Positions 29,024 through 39,309 of a stretch of 64,000 nt of DNA are shown piece by piece (the first letter of the stretch is position 1; each line of letters starts with the position of its first letter). The DNA is from Zygnema cylindricum. Taxonomy: Eukaryota; Streptophyta; Zygnematophyceae; Zygnematales; Zygnemataceae. A program made the translations under genes and the position numbers. The notes under the pieces are model-generated. The model was not told the DNA's origin, made no database searches, and saw nothing but the letters and a program-made list of their open reading frames with translations. The stretch is taken from contig JBBHKE010001198.1 of NCBI GenBank assembly GCA_037447655.1, positions 196,179-260,178 of the forward strand, written 5' to 3'.

Positions 29024-30534
29024 GTGGGGTCATTGGACGGCGAACCTTTGGAATTTGGCATAAACGAGGTCGCCTCACTTGAAGTTTTTGGAACTTATGT
29101 AGAATCGAGGTACGAGTCGCTCGTAAAGCCATTACCTTGGGGGTTTTTCGACAATACTTTAGGATGGTGTATAGTCGGGGGTCCCACAAATGATGAAGCC
29201 GCAATAAGTGGGGAAAATTCACCCGAAATTGCGGTTTTCGTGAACAATCCACGTATGCCGTGGATCCGCATCGAATTGCCGTATGTGGGCAAACGTCGAG
29301 CCTCGGTCGTCACCGTCGATGAAGAGCCACGTCGGATGAGCGAGAACATCCGGAGGGATGTTGAGAATTTCTAGACGGGGATTTTCCCTCGGGTTTAAAG
29401 AGCGAGGTTCACCATAACTCCAATGTTCCGACCATTCGGCAACCGGAATGTAATGCTTGGCCCGAGGCACAAAATTGTCCATTTCCTCCTCTCCCGTGGG
29501 AGGAGGAAAAAACCAATCCGGATCCTCAACTCGATAGGGAGCTTGAGGACCCGGATTACCTAATATAATGCCTCTCTCCCCATTCGATGATGGAGGCGCC
29601 TCGAACACATTGTCAGCATCCCCGTATTCATCCTCTTGTAAACGTCCCTCGCTATCCGGACTTTCCTCGTCCTCGGTGGTGGGCTCATCCACATCCTTCC
29701 ATACCCGAATATCCGTGGGATGTTCTACCTCGGGGGTTTGATTATCATCCGGCGGTTCCTCCCCATCCACAATGCTCTCATCGCTACAAGAAGTCGAATG
29801 GACTTAATCTTCGTCGATCCAATCACTAACTTTCCGTTTTCCAGCTTTATTTCCCTCCTCTTCTCTAGCTTTTTCCGTGCCTCACTCCTTCCCCCCTCCT
29901 CCCTCTAATGAAAAACCCTATTATTTTATTTTATCCTCCTCCTCCTCTCTACTCCTCCCCTCGCACCACTTTCTTTCCCCTCCTCAACCATCGCCTCTTT
30001 TCCCCTTATTTCCTCACCTAACGCCGCCTCCCCCCCCACCTCACCTTCTTCCTCCTCATCTCTTTCATAAAAAACCCTAATTTTCCTTTTTATCCTCCTA
30101 CTCCTCCTCTCTGCTACCCCCCCCGCTTTACTTCCCTTCCCCTCCTCAACTGTCGCCTCTTTTCCCCTTCCTTCCTCACCTAACGCCGCCTCCCCTCACC
30201 CCTCCCCACCCGGGGTGTTGTCTCCCCCACCCACCTCATTTTTTTCCCCCTACTCATAAAAAACCCTAATTTTCCTTTTTATCCTCCTCCTAGTCCTCTA
30301 CTCTACTGCTTCCCTCGCCTCTCTTTCCTCCCGCTTCTCAACCGTCGCCTTTTTTCCCCTTCCCTCTTCATCATCTACCTCCTCCGCCGTACTCACCTCA
30401 ACAAATGCCTCTTTTTCCTTCCCTTCCCTCTCTCCTCCTTCCCATCCAATGGCTAAGGTTGCCTCCTCCCGTTGCCTCACTAATTCTTCTGCGGTTGCGA
30501 TAACAAGGGGAGGATAGCGACGGCGACGAGCCAT
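29024..30534 (-). pseudogene. Decayed unidentified gene with repeated basic/acidic segments
   Basis: On the - strand a plausible start MARRRRYPPLVIATAEELVRQ (30534) is followed by three imperfect repeats. Each reads close to EEGRGKEATVEE and then RRIKRKIRVFYE. After these come KRKVSDWIDED and a very acidic stretch (DGEEPPDDNQTPEVE and DEPTTEDEESPDSEG). A Pro/Trp-rich part follows (VEDPDWFFPPPTGEEE, EWSEHWSYGEP), with the last long frame ending near 29219. Stops and shifts interrupt it. A solo LTR cut it at 29024, and its continuation appears at 19326-19190. It could be the accessory protein of a DNA transposon, given the palindrome array at 18876-18987. I cannot name it. Confidence 0.4.
29910..30420 (-). 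repeat. Three imperfect tandem repeats of about 170 bp
   Basis: Each unit holds AAAACCCTAATTTTCC-like sequence, a TCCTCCTCCT run and CGCCTCTTTTCCCCTTCC. On the - strand they encode the repeated basic/acidic segment of the decayed gene. Starts are near 29910, 30067 and 30253. Confidence 0.75.
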
Positions 30535-30709
30535 CGCCGTACATGGTCGCCTAATTTCTTTCTGCTGCCTTCCATAGCGTAGCTTCAAAGAGTTGTGTAA
30601 AAATGAACAGATAAAGACGCGGATATGAAAAGTGAAGGGAAAACTAAACAATAAACACTTAAAACCCTACTATCATGATATAAAAGAAAACGATTTCGCG
30701 CGGAGGGTA

Positions 30710-30780
30710 CACCGTGAATCGTTATTAGCCTTATGTACGCTATATCGGCACCCCATAAATTTGACATTGATACCCGAAAT
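30710..30780 (-). mobile_element. MITE end (family of 55244-55442)
   Basis: TA then CACCGTGAATCGTTATTAGCC, followed by an inverted match to 55375-55442 over about 65 bp. The other end could not be placed. Confidence 0.5.
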
Positions 30781-32900
30781 ACAATGATTGAATCTAATTG
30801 ATCTTTGACATTAATCACAGTTCTAGTAAAATATCGTCAATGGAATGACCGTACTGTATTTATTAATAGTGTGGTGTACGGAAATTGTTTGTTCATACAA
30901 CAGTGTACTTCGTTACCGACATCCGTACGGAAATAATGGTTAACTTATGTCAGTTGCATACAGAGCTGCGCTTAGAAAAATAACGGAATCCAGTTTCCAA
31001 AATAGGCGTTCGCATACATTTAGAAGTTCGTTTTTGTGTGTATCAGTATGAATTGATAACGTATGCACATGCTAAAAACTGTCCATGTTACATAAACGCG
31101 GTGTTGCACACTTACACATGTTGATAGTTGAAGAAAGCTAAGTCTAATACGGTGCCCAACAAAAATCAATTGGACGACATTGCACAACCAACGATCGTAA
31201 CGACACGAGGTGGACGGGGGATATAAAAGGCCGTACACAAACATGCAATATGAGGTAGAAACAATTCAATATAAATAATGAAATAAGTCAAATTCCGTTA
31301 CAAAAAATAGGAAAGAACGACACACAAATTAGGCAATCGTGGTTTGTTATATGAATGTAAAGACAATGGTAAAAACTCTTACTTGTACGACACAACCCCG
31401 TAAAATGTTGTGGAAACTTCTTGATAGTCCTCGAGATGAGCAGTTTCTCTCCATTTTTGTGACAATCGGCGACCATCCAATTGATTACTCGAAGTCCAGT
31501 AATCTTTTTTGAAACTTGCTACACTTTTCGGGTCGTTGCCGGGACGTTCCCGTGTTTATCACACGGTGAGACCAAATCTTCGGTAATAGCGCCTTCCACG
31601 AGGGGGTCCACGTCGGGTGATCCTATTTCTTCGCTTGGTGGGTCGGGTCCTTGGGTTTCACTATAATCCATGTCCTCTTTGGCTAACGATGGTAATAATC
31701 TAACCGTAGCGGTGTTTTTTGCGACAAAAATGTGGGAAGTAATAGGCCACATATTATAAATAATAAAGATGACGTTTTGGTCAAAAGATGATACAAGGAA
31801 AACAATGAAGATTCAAAAGCCAAGCTAACTGGAGAATGCGGAAAGACAATGTCATTGTTGGACCGAACGCAGGATATATATACCAAATAAAAATAAAAAT
31901 ATGGGAATAAAAGGAGGGAAACTATTCCCTATACTTTGGTCGTTCAAAATTTAGATTTTAATATTTTGCGTGCCAGCGAGCTATCCAAATATTTGTAACG
32001 ACACAAAAAAGGCGGGAAAGTATCAAAATATTCGTTAGTTTTGAGAGAGAGGGTATGTTCATGGTAAGCGACGGACGATTTTCATGAAAGAGCCATGGTA
32101 ACAGCCTGGTTCTAATTGTATGTACGGGTCTGCTTTCAAATGGAGGCGGGTATAAAAGACACTCTATGTGACGTCGTGCTGGAGCCGTAATGTTTGCGTG
32201 GACAAAAAATTGTCCATGTGTAAATTTGAGCGACCAATCACAAAATGCTTGAGATAAGGTGGTTGGTGAGATTGTACGTTTTGGACGAATTTAGAATAGG
32301 AGTTTACTCTAATACGTCATTACATTAACGCTAATACTGGTCACAAGCTGGAGAGACAAACGGAAGAGCATCCATTTTAGAGTTAACACACATATTAGCA
32401 TGAATTCACTCTAATAAAGCGAAAAATCCTGACATTATTAGAGTAACAAACCTTTATTAACATACAGTATCCAGGTAAAATGGACAAGTGACCAACTTTT
32501 GAAACAGCAAACGTTGCGTAAACATTACATCCTTACAAATTATATTTCGTACAACAGGACAACAAATGTAATTAACGGCGAATAGCTAACGCTTAAATGC
32601 GGTAAAATAATCTGACATGTACATTCGAATGTTTTACATTTCTACGTGACGGCGTACTATTTCAAATAAATTGTTCGGGTAATTTTATTAGTGTACTCAA
32701 GGTTGGGACCAACATTTTTTATTTTTGAAGACCCAAATTAGAATTATTAAACAATTAGAATGTATGTTTTTTTCCAAAATTTTCAAATTTTTAAATACGG
32801 TAAACCACTGTAATTGTTATTATACGCTAATAAAACTTCTACGCTAATAGCAATTGGTAGTGTATTGTACAGTACTGTACCGTAATTTCAATGTTGGTGC
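30781..32900. other. AT-rich DNA with fragments of transposon sequence
   Basis: A short - strand coding-like stretch lies at 31288-31752. Fragments similar to the 55.9-56.1 kb MITE (GTGTGGTGTACGG near 30870, AATCTGACATGTAC near 32610) are scattered through it. There is no gene that I can support. Confidence 0.4.
31288..31752 (-). pseudogene. Possible transposase N-terminal exon remnant
   Basis: An acidic stretch (ETQGPDPPSEEIGSPDVDP) is followed, after frame changes, by GLRVINWMVADCHKNGEK and ISRTIKKFPQHFTG. A possible donor (CGTACAA|GTAAGAG) follows. The second part resembles the helix-turn-helix region of transposases. The family is not certain, and the reading frame is broken. Confidence 0.25.
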
Positions 32901-33862
32901 TGTTAGTCTATGACAACTGGTGCAGGTGGAGCTGCAGTAGTAGTAGAAGTAGACATACTTAAGCAGAAGCTTTACAATAATTCCTTACAAACAACAACTT
33001 TTGACACACAGTAAAACCTGACTCACAAATCCAATTACCCCAAGAATTAGCACACACACAGAGTAGTACACACACTATTAATTCCCAAAATTACAACATA
33101 TATGATCCAGTATACCATAAGATATGAGAGCTGCAAGTTTCCCAAAAATTGCCTATCAATTTCCCATATTCCCAAAACAAGATACCAAAATGTTTCCAAG
33201 TCCTAAACTTTATACACTGAAAGAATGTCTACAGCTCATTAGCTAATTAGGAGTCAGTATCCGTAATAGTGGTACTGTACTGTAGTACGACAAAGTACGT
33301 TAATGTACTTCCAAAAACCAAATTGCAACTAGCCTAAAACTGAATAGTGAAACACAATTTGCTAATCCACTAAGCTACAAAATCATGTTCTAATAAGTAT
33401 TCACAAATTGATATCGTACACCAAATGTTGCTTGCTTAGTTAGCAACTATAGATGCGTCCAGCCCGCTGTGGTATATTTTGTACGAATATCTGGGCTGCT
33501 TACGAATCACCTCGTCATCCGTGGTCCCCACTCAATTTCCAGCTGTCAGTTTGATCGTAATCATCGGCTGGAATTAATCTTTCACAATTGTATTCACATT
33601 TGTCCGATTCACTTTTTGTCCGCCCGATTACCCGAATTCAATTGTCCAATTGATGTCATATGCCCAGGTCCATTCCGCACTTCCTGCATAGTCTGAAATG
33701 TTGACGCATGTCTATGTGACCGTACAAATACTCTTAGAGTAACTTCTACACTGTCACACTATTTAAGGTAAATGTAACACCATCCTTAATCCAAAAATAT
33801 TCTAAGTTACAAATCTCCCCTCACAACTCTATCTACTGAGAATAAAGTTTTTCAAAACAACA
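32901..33862 (-). mobile_element. LTR (solo or truncated), no clear TSD
   Basis: On the - strand it runs TGTTGTTTTGAAAAAC...GACTAACA. The start resembles the LTR at 12384-13861, and the 3' end carries ATGTCTACTTCTACTAC, again an LTR-borne ATG. Flanks GGTGC and GGGGT do not match, so it may be truncated or recombined. Confidence 0.65.
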
Positions 33863-33889
33863 GGGGTCACGTACGATGATCGTACATGG

Positions 33890-34709
33890 TGTTGTTTTTA
33901 GAAAGCTTTAGTCCTCTCTATGCCTCAGTTGTGAGGGAGAGAGAGTTGTTCAGGACTTAAGTAATATTTGGTTGAATTCGGTTCAGTGCTTACCAAAATT
34001 AGTGTGACAGTGAAGTTGGGAGTTCACGGTTCATTCACACTTGGGACACGCGTCGTCACTTGAGAGAAATGCGTGAGTATGTCCTCCGTGGACGTACGGA
34101 AATTCGGCAGGACCACGGGACTTCGTGAAGTCACTTCTACGGTGCCAAATCCTCTAATCGGACGACTGACAGCCACCGCCAACAAATACTGACGAGGCGT
34201 GACTAGATCACTATCACTTTACGTTGTCTGAACTTCGGTGTAAATATTTGGTAGAACAGAATTTTGTCTGTAGTGAATTAGTTGTTTAGTGTTGAGAATG
34301 TGGTTTATGACATACCTTTAGTACACAGGTATACTCACAATATTTCTTGTGTTAGAATGGTAGATGTACGGCTGGAATGCCTCCGTACAGCTTAGTGTAG
34401 TTTCGGTGTATAGAAGTATGATTCATTAGGATCAAATGATATGAAAATTGTACACTCAGTTTTATGTAATTTCATTTCTGCATATCTCACAGATCTGTGA
34501 GCGGAATTGATTTAAATTTTGTGTATGTGCTCCTTTGTATATTATCTAAACTGTGGTAGATTTTCAGGACTATTGGATTATTTTACTGAAATTTATTGTC
34601 TGTCAAAGTCGTTGTTCAGCCATCGGTATTTGTGGAAGCTACCTCTCTTGTCTTGTTCTACGATGACTACTGCTGCATCTTCAGTGCCATCAGTTGTCTC
34701 AGAACAACA
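33890..34709 (+). mobile_element. Solo LTR (820 bp), TSD CATGG
   Basis: TGTTGTTTTTAGAAAGC...GAACAACA, flanked by CATGG (33885-33889 and 34710-34714). It is the uninterrupted relative of the split LTR at 19327-29023. Its LTR-terminal ATG (34663) opens MTTAASSVPSVVSEQ up to the LTR end. Confidence 0.88.
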
Positions 34710-34714
34710 CATGG

Positions 34715-35062
34715 TAGGCATTGTTCTATCGCATTGTACCTGGTATTGTAACATTTTGTACCCAAAATCGTTAACGATTAGTTTAAAGATGTTCGTTCAT
34801 AATAGGTACAGTACTTTAGCATTATACATGGTATTGTACAAAAACGAAAGGCCCTTGGCAACCAAAGGGCCAAACACTGGGTCGTCCTTGTTTATTTTTA
34901 ATTTTATGATTATTTTTTATAATATGTTTCACACATAGTTGTTCAAATCGCGCATTTTTTCATTTTTTCCGATTTTCACGTATTATTCATGAGTTTTGAA
35001 AAAATCGCAAAAAAACGTGATGTATGTTGAATTTGGAAATCTTTGGTTCACTAGAAAAGGCT
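34715..35062. other. Spacer with a short hairpin
   Basis: AGGCCCTTGG and CCAAAGGGCC (near 34850-34872) pair with one bulge. CATAGTTGTTCAAATCGCGC at 34936 matches the terminus of the TIR element at 62289. Otherwise nothing was recognised. Confidence 0.4.
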
Positions 35063-35806
35063 GTGAGGGGAGATTTAGGACTTAGAATATTTTAATCTAA
35101 GTCAGATTTACTACTGACCTCTAATAGTGTGACAGTAGCAGTTAGATAGTAGAGTGTACTATACGACTGCAGGGACACGTGTTGACATTTGAAATCAGTC
35201 CAGGTATTCCGTAGTGACAACAACACCCACAGCCACGTGTCATTAATCATACGAGCGGTTTCAGTGAATCGTACGGACGAAGACTAAGCCGAACATCCGG
35301 GAAAGGAGCGTAAGAGGATTGTTGATGCAAACCGAGTCGACGGACGCGATTCAAGTGGGGATCACAGTGACTGAGTGCGCCGTACGAACTCAGGATGATT
35401 TGTACCATTTGACCGACAGACATTTGGACTGTTGTGAATAGTGGTGACTAAGCACCGGCAACATTTACTGTACGAACGATATCTGTAAATATTTGGGAAA
35501 TAAATATTTGTTGTTTAGCGCATTAGAAAATAGTGTTACACTAGTAGATTTGTTGCAGGTAGCAAATACGGTTTAGGAAAGTACTTACGCAATAGTAAAG
35601 TACATGTTAGATAGTTTGTTAGAACATAGAACAGTACCATAGTATAGGGAACATATTTAGTATGGTACAATTGATACTCACAGTGAGTATATAGTTTAGG
35701 ACTTAGTCAAAATTATGCATCCACTCTTGGGAATATAGTTTTTCTAAAGGCAGTTTATAAGAAACTTGCAGAGACTATTTCTTATGGTTGACTGGGTCAA
35801 ATGATC
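35063..35806 (+). mobile_element. Truncated LTR fragment
   Basis: It begins inside an LTR (GTGAGGGGAGATTTAGGACTTAGAAT matches the complement of 13800-13830 and 33790-33830 in part). It runs into the LTR of the next element near 35807. Confidence 0.5.
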
Positions 35807-36283
35807 TGAAATTTGCAATTCTGTGTCCTCCATTGGACTACAGAATACAGGAAGCCTCTAGATAGAAATTAACTAACCCACTTTAAGCCAAAACCACTGC
35901 TGCCCAAGAAGGCAAACTGACAATTTGACTGCACCCCTATGCAGCGTGGACTCCCTTGAGTCCGTAGCAAAAAGAATCAATGAAAACGACCAACCAGGCG
36001 ATAAGTTATGAGGCAGTAAAAATGCCAATTTGTACAAACTCTCAAAGGGAGAGGTGACTACCTACCAAAATTTTCTAAGTCCTGATTCTCTCTAATAACT
36101 CCTATCTACTGAAGTACGGACCAATCAGATTACTGTATCGTACAAAAAGTACTACTGCCGATGTACCTTTTGTACGGCCTATGTACAACAAGGCTATTAA
36201 GTGGACGCGTGTCCGCTTTTCACTCGTCCGTACGTTCCTCGGAATTCCTATGACCGAATGTCATCTCTCCACGTGGCTCCAGG
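35807..36283 (-). mobile_element. Partial LTR of the tRNA-like family
   Basis: This is the 3' part of an LTR on the - strand up to an assembly gap. It has the CTCCATTGG terminus region, a purine-rich CTCAAAGGGAGAGGTG segment and the GTAC hairpin (near 36140-36172). It is too diverged from 37552-38600 to be an obvious pair with it. Confidence 0.6.
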
Positions 36284-36338
36284 NNNNNNNNNNNNNNNNN
36301 NNNNNNNNNNNNNNNNNNNNNNNNNNNNNNNNNNNNNN
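36284..36338. other. Assembly gap (55 N)
   Basis: Unknown sequence inside the LTR/internal region. The real gap length may differ. Confidence 0.99.
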
Positions 36339-36623
36339 CACAACTTTTCTCCATTAATTATCAAGTGAAGGGATAAAATCAAAACAAAATTTCTTTCTCT
36401 CATTCCTAGTTTCCGCGCGGTACCGACGGCGGTATAAATCTTTCACCGTCAAAAACGTCAATTCCCATAAAAGGGATATTACTACGGATCCAGCCTTAAC
36501 TGCAAAAACTGCCACTTTCTAAATATGGCGGCAGCCATGGCGCGCCTTTGATCCTTACTCTCTTTCTTTAAAACAAAACTAAAATAGGGAAGTGAACTAT
36601 TAATTACCTCTTTTCAACACGGT
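36339..36623. other. Sequence after the gap, no gene
   Basis: This probably continues the LTR and 3' internal region of the neighbouring element. It contains GCGCGGTACC and GGCGGTATAAATC, but no frame. Confidence 0.4.
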
Positions 36624-37571
36624 TTACTTAGTGCGCTCAGCCATATAGTGCCCCGGTTTTTTGCAAAAATGACATAAACCTTTGGGAGCCCTTGGCCCAA
36701 TCTCGTCGGCCTGATTTTTTTGCTCCCTTCTCCCATAGTTTTCGACCGGTTTTCCAGGATCCTTATTCCTCCAATCGGTCAAAGTTGCCAAGGCTTGGCC
36801 ACTCTTTCCTCCCCTTCGAATCTCAATCGTATTCTCTCGAACGAGAATCATCCCTACCACTGAGTTCCATATCCACCTTGAGTACAGTAAGTCCTGCACA
36901 CGGTTGACTATGTTCTCGAACTCATCAGGTAACTTCATCAGTAAATAGTTAACCTTTTCTTTTTCACTAAAATCTTTTCCCGCACTCTCTAGCTCCATGA
37001 AGAGTGTAGCAAGTTCATTGTAAAAATCCAACATTTTCCCCCCTTTGTATATATATTCGTTAATTTTCTTATCAGCCTACTGTTGTTGCTGAATCCTACC
37101 ACTTCCGTACATCTCTATGAGAGCCATCCACAGATGGGATGCCCTTTCTACTTGCAAATGAGGACATGCAAGTGCATGAGTAAGATGGCGTAGGATGAAG
37201 TGCTTTGCCGCCATATTGTTGAAATCCCAGGTTTGAGTATCATTCTCCTTGTTCCTCAGAATAGATGACATGAATGCTGAACCAATTGCTTTAGGTGTGG
37301 TCGTCTCCTTCTCTACTCCTTTGTCCACCACCTCTCCTTCCTTTGTCTCCTTCGTTAAAGATGGACTTCCTTTCTTTGTGAATGTGCTTCCTTCAAACCC
37401 TGGAGGAATTCCAAGACTTGATGGACGCCCTAATCGTCCACTCACTATCCCCGAAAACCTTTTTTAACATAGAGCTCCTTTCATCATACTTTCCCAGTAT
37501 ACGAAGACAATTCCATTAAAGATTGGTACCGTAGAGGGTGGGCCGATAACCTGAAACTTTGAGACCTCCAT
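36624..37571 (-). pseudogene. Broken gag of a third gag-only element
   Basis: The ATG at 37571 is inside the LTR and is followed by FQVIGPP across the PBS, then IFNGIVFVYWES. Stops follow after MMKGALC (about 37467) and after RIQQQQ (about 37077). The core is still readable: WDFNNMAAKHFILRHLTHA, ADKKINEYIYKGGKM, LLMKLPDEFENIVNRVQD. The zinc knuckle reads CHFCKKPGHYMAER, so its last Cys has become Arg. The frame ends right after the knuckle, without the long extension seen at 23037-24929. Confidence 0.78.
37537..37551 (-). promoter_or_regulatory. Mutated primer-binding site
   Basis: On the - strand GGTTATCGGCCCACC follows the LTR. One base (G to C) differs from the sites at 17443 and 24909, which would weaken pairing with the tRNA anticodon arm. 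Confidence 0.7.
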
Positions 37572-38600
37572 AAGTCCTCAGAGTGGATAGCTTCTAAGAA
37601 GCCTCTAGGATAACCCTGACCCTTTTGTGTTTGAGCAAAAACAACTTCCACCCTTGCAGACAAAAACTCGGAGGCATGACTCCCTTGAGTCAATAGCAAA
37701 AATAATCTCTGAATTTACTCCCCTGAGCAGTAAGTTATGGAGGGTCAAAGTTGACCTTTTGTATATAAGCTCACTGGGAGAGAGGGTCCTATCTCCTAAT
37801 TTTTCTAAGTCCTATCTCTCTCATAAACTGTATCTACTGATGTAAGGAGCGAATCAGATTATACTTCCGTACATAAAAGTACAGCTGCCGGTGTATTTTC
37901 TGTACAAACATTGTACAACATAGCCTAAATGTGGACACATTGTATATCCGGATTTGCTCACTTAATCCTCGGAGATGCCGCGATCCAATGTCATTTTGCC
38001 ATGTGTCATACGATGTGGCGATGACCAAAAACCGCCGAAATTCTCTTCCGCGATCTCTGCGTTTAATTCCGGCCGTCCGATTAAATTCACATTTAATTGT
38101 AGCCGTAATAAATTCATGCACGGTATTCGTTTCGCTAAAGAAACAAATGCGCGGTATTCGTTTCTTATCCGTACCGTAATCTGTACTTTTACATTAATGG
38201 ATCTATGTCTCCCGTAAAACTATTTCAGTTAAATGAACTATCATACGTATTAATGTTTAATTAATTATCAAACCCAACATTCCGTAACACTATGTCTAGA
38301 CTTAACGGTTCAAGCTACCGGCTATCGGCTGATTACTGGCCAGTAGGTTCCAAGATCAAATCTTGGAGTCGTCACAATTAATTTTAGTAAATAAACCCCA
38401 AATTAAAAATAAACTAATATCTATATCGCGTAAACCTCTAGATAGCCTAGTTAGCTTGTGCTTTAACTTCCTCTCCAATTTCTCAATGACTGCGACAAGT
38501 TTGAGAGTTAAAGAGAGAAGTTAGTGATAGACTGCCTCAGCTTCTTTCTATATACCTATTCGGACCTAGAAAATACTTTAAAAGACCATTAATTTCTACA
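37552..38600 (-). repeat. 5' LTR of the third gag-only element (1049 bp)
   Basis: On the - strand TGTAGAAATTAATGG...AAAGTTTCA. It contains the tRNA-like domain (38305-38374), GCGCGGTATT repeats (near 38118 and 38150) and the GTAC hairpin (near 37868-37903). The right flank TTCGC has no partner, so the element's other end is unknown. Confidence 0.78.
38305..38374 (+). other. tRNA-like domain with compensatory changes
   Basis: The T-arm is CCAAG-ATCAAAT-CTTGG, where other copies have CCAGG/CCTGG, so both sides of the fourth pair changed together. The acceptor AACGGTT/AGTCGTC still gives six of seven pairs, two of them G-T. The D-arm-like AGCTACCGGCT is kept. It is antisense to the element. Confidence 0.55.
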
Positions 38601-38889
38601 TTCGCGACCGTTCGTACATCGATTCAAACTTGATCGCGGAAATTCCAGCCGACGAAATATGTCGGGTCGCCAAATTCTCGAACACCAAACCACATTTGTT
38701 CGCGTAAATTCTGGCGGCTGACTGATTTCGCGAACAAAATCTAAAACATCCGCGGGTTTCACGGCGTCGGAACAAAATCTGTACGGTCTTGTCACCACCG
38801 AAATATCCCTATGAGTAGATTTGTGTGGCGTCCTTTATATTAAGGACCATTACCATGTAAATAAATATAATTTAATGCGCTGTTGTGAT

Positions 38890-39309
38890 GCGGCATGACA
38901 TGCATGTGTCGACATTTTGGCCATATCATACAATATTCAGACATAAAGTACACCACCACCTGTAGCTTACTGTATGACACAATAATATGATTGGTGCCCT
39001 ACATCAGTAGATAGAGTTTTAGAGAGAGATATGACTTAGAAAAATTTGGTAGATAGGACCCTCTCTCCAAGAGAGCTTCTGTACAAAAGGTCAATTTTGA
39101 CCCTCCATAACTTACTGCTCTGAGGAGAAAATTCAAATATTCTTTTTGCTATCGACTCGCAGAAGTCTTGCCTTCACACGAGTGAATGTGGTTAAAGTTT
39201 TTGTCTACCAGGGTGGGAGTTATTCTTGCTGAAACACAAAGGGGTCAAGGTTATCCTCAAGGCTTCCTGTAAGCTTCCTTTTCTGAGGACCTATGGAGGT
39301 CTCACAGTT
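38890..39309 (+). mobile_element. 5'-truncated LTR fragment of the same family
   Basis: It corresponds to the 3' part of the LTR at 43200-44279 and ends GAGGTCTCACAGTT. The LTR-terminal ATG (39293) is kept, but no PBS follows. Confidence 0.65.

Noticed and set aside
29024-29374. 116-aa + strand frame with protein-like composition
   Set aside because: The minus strand shows the longer coherent protein character across 29-30.5 kb, and the + frame starts exactly at the solo LTR junction. It remains possible but unsupported.
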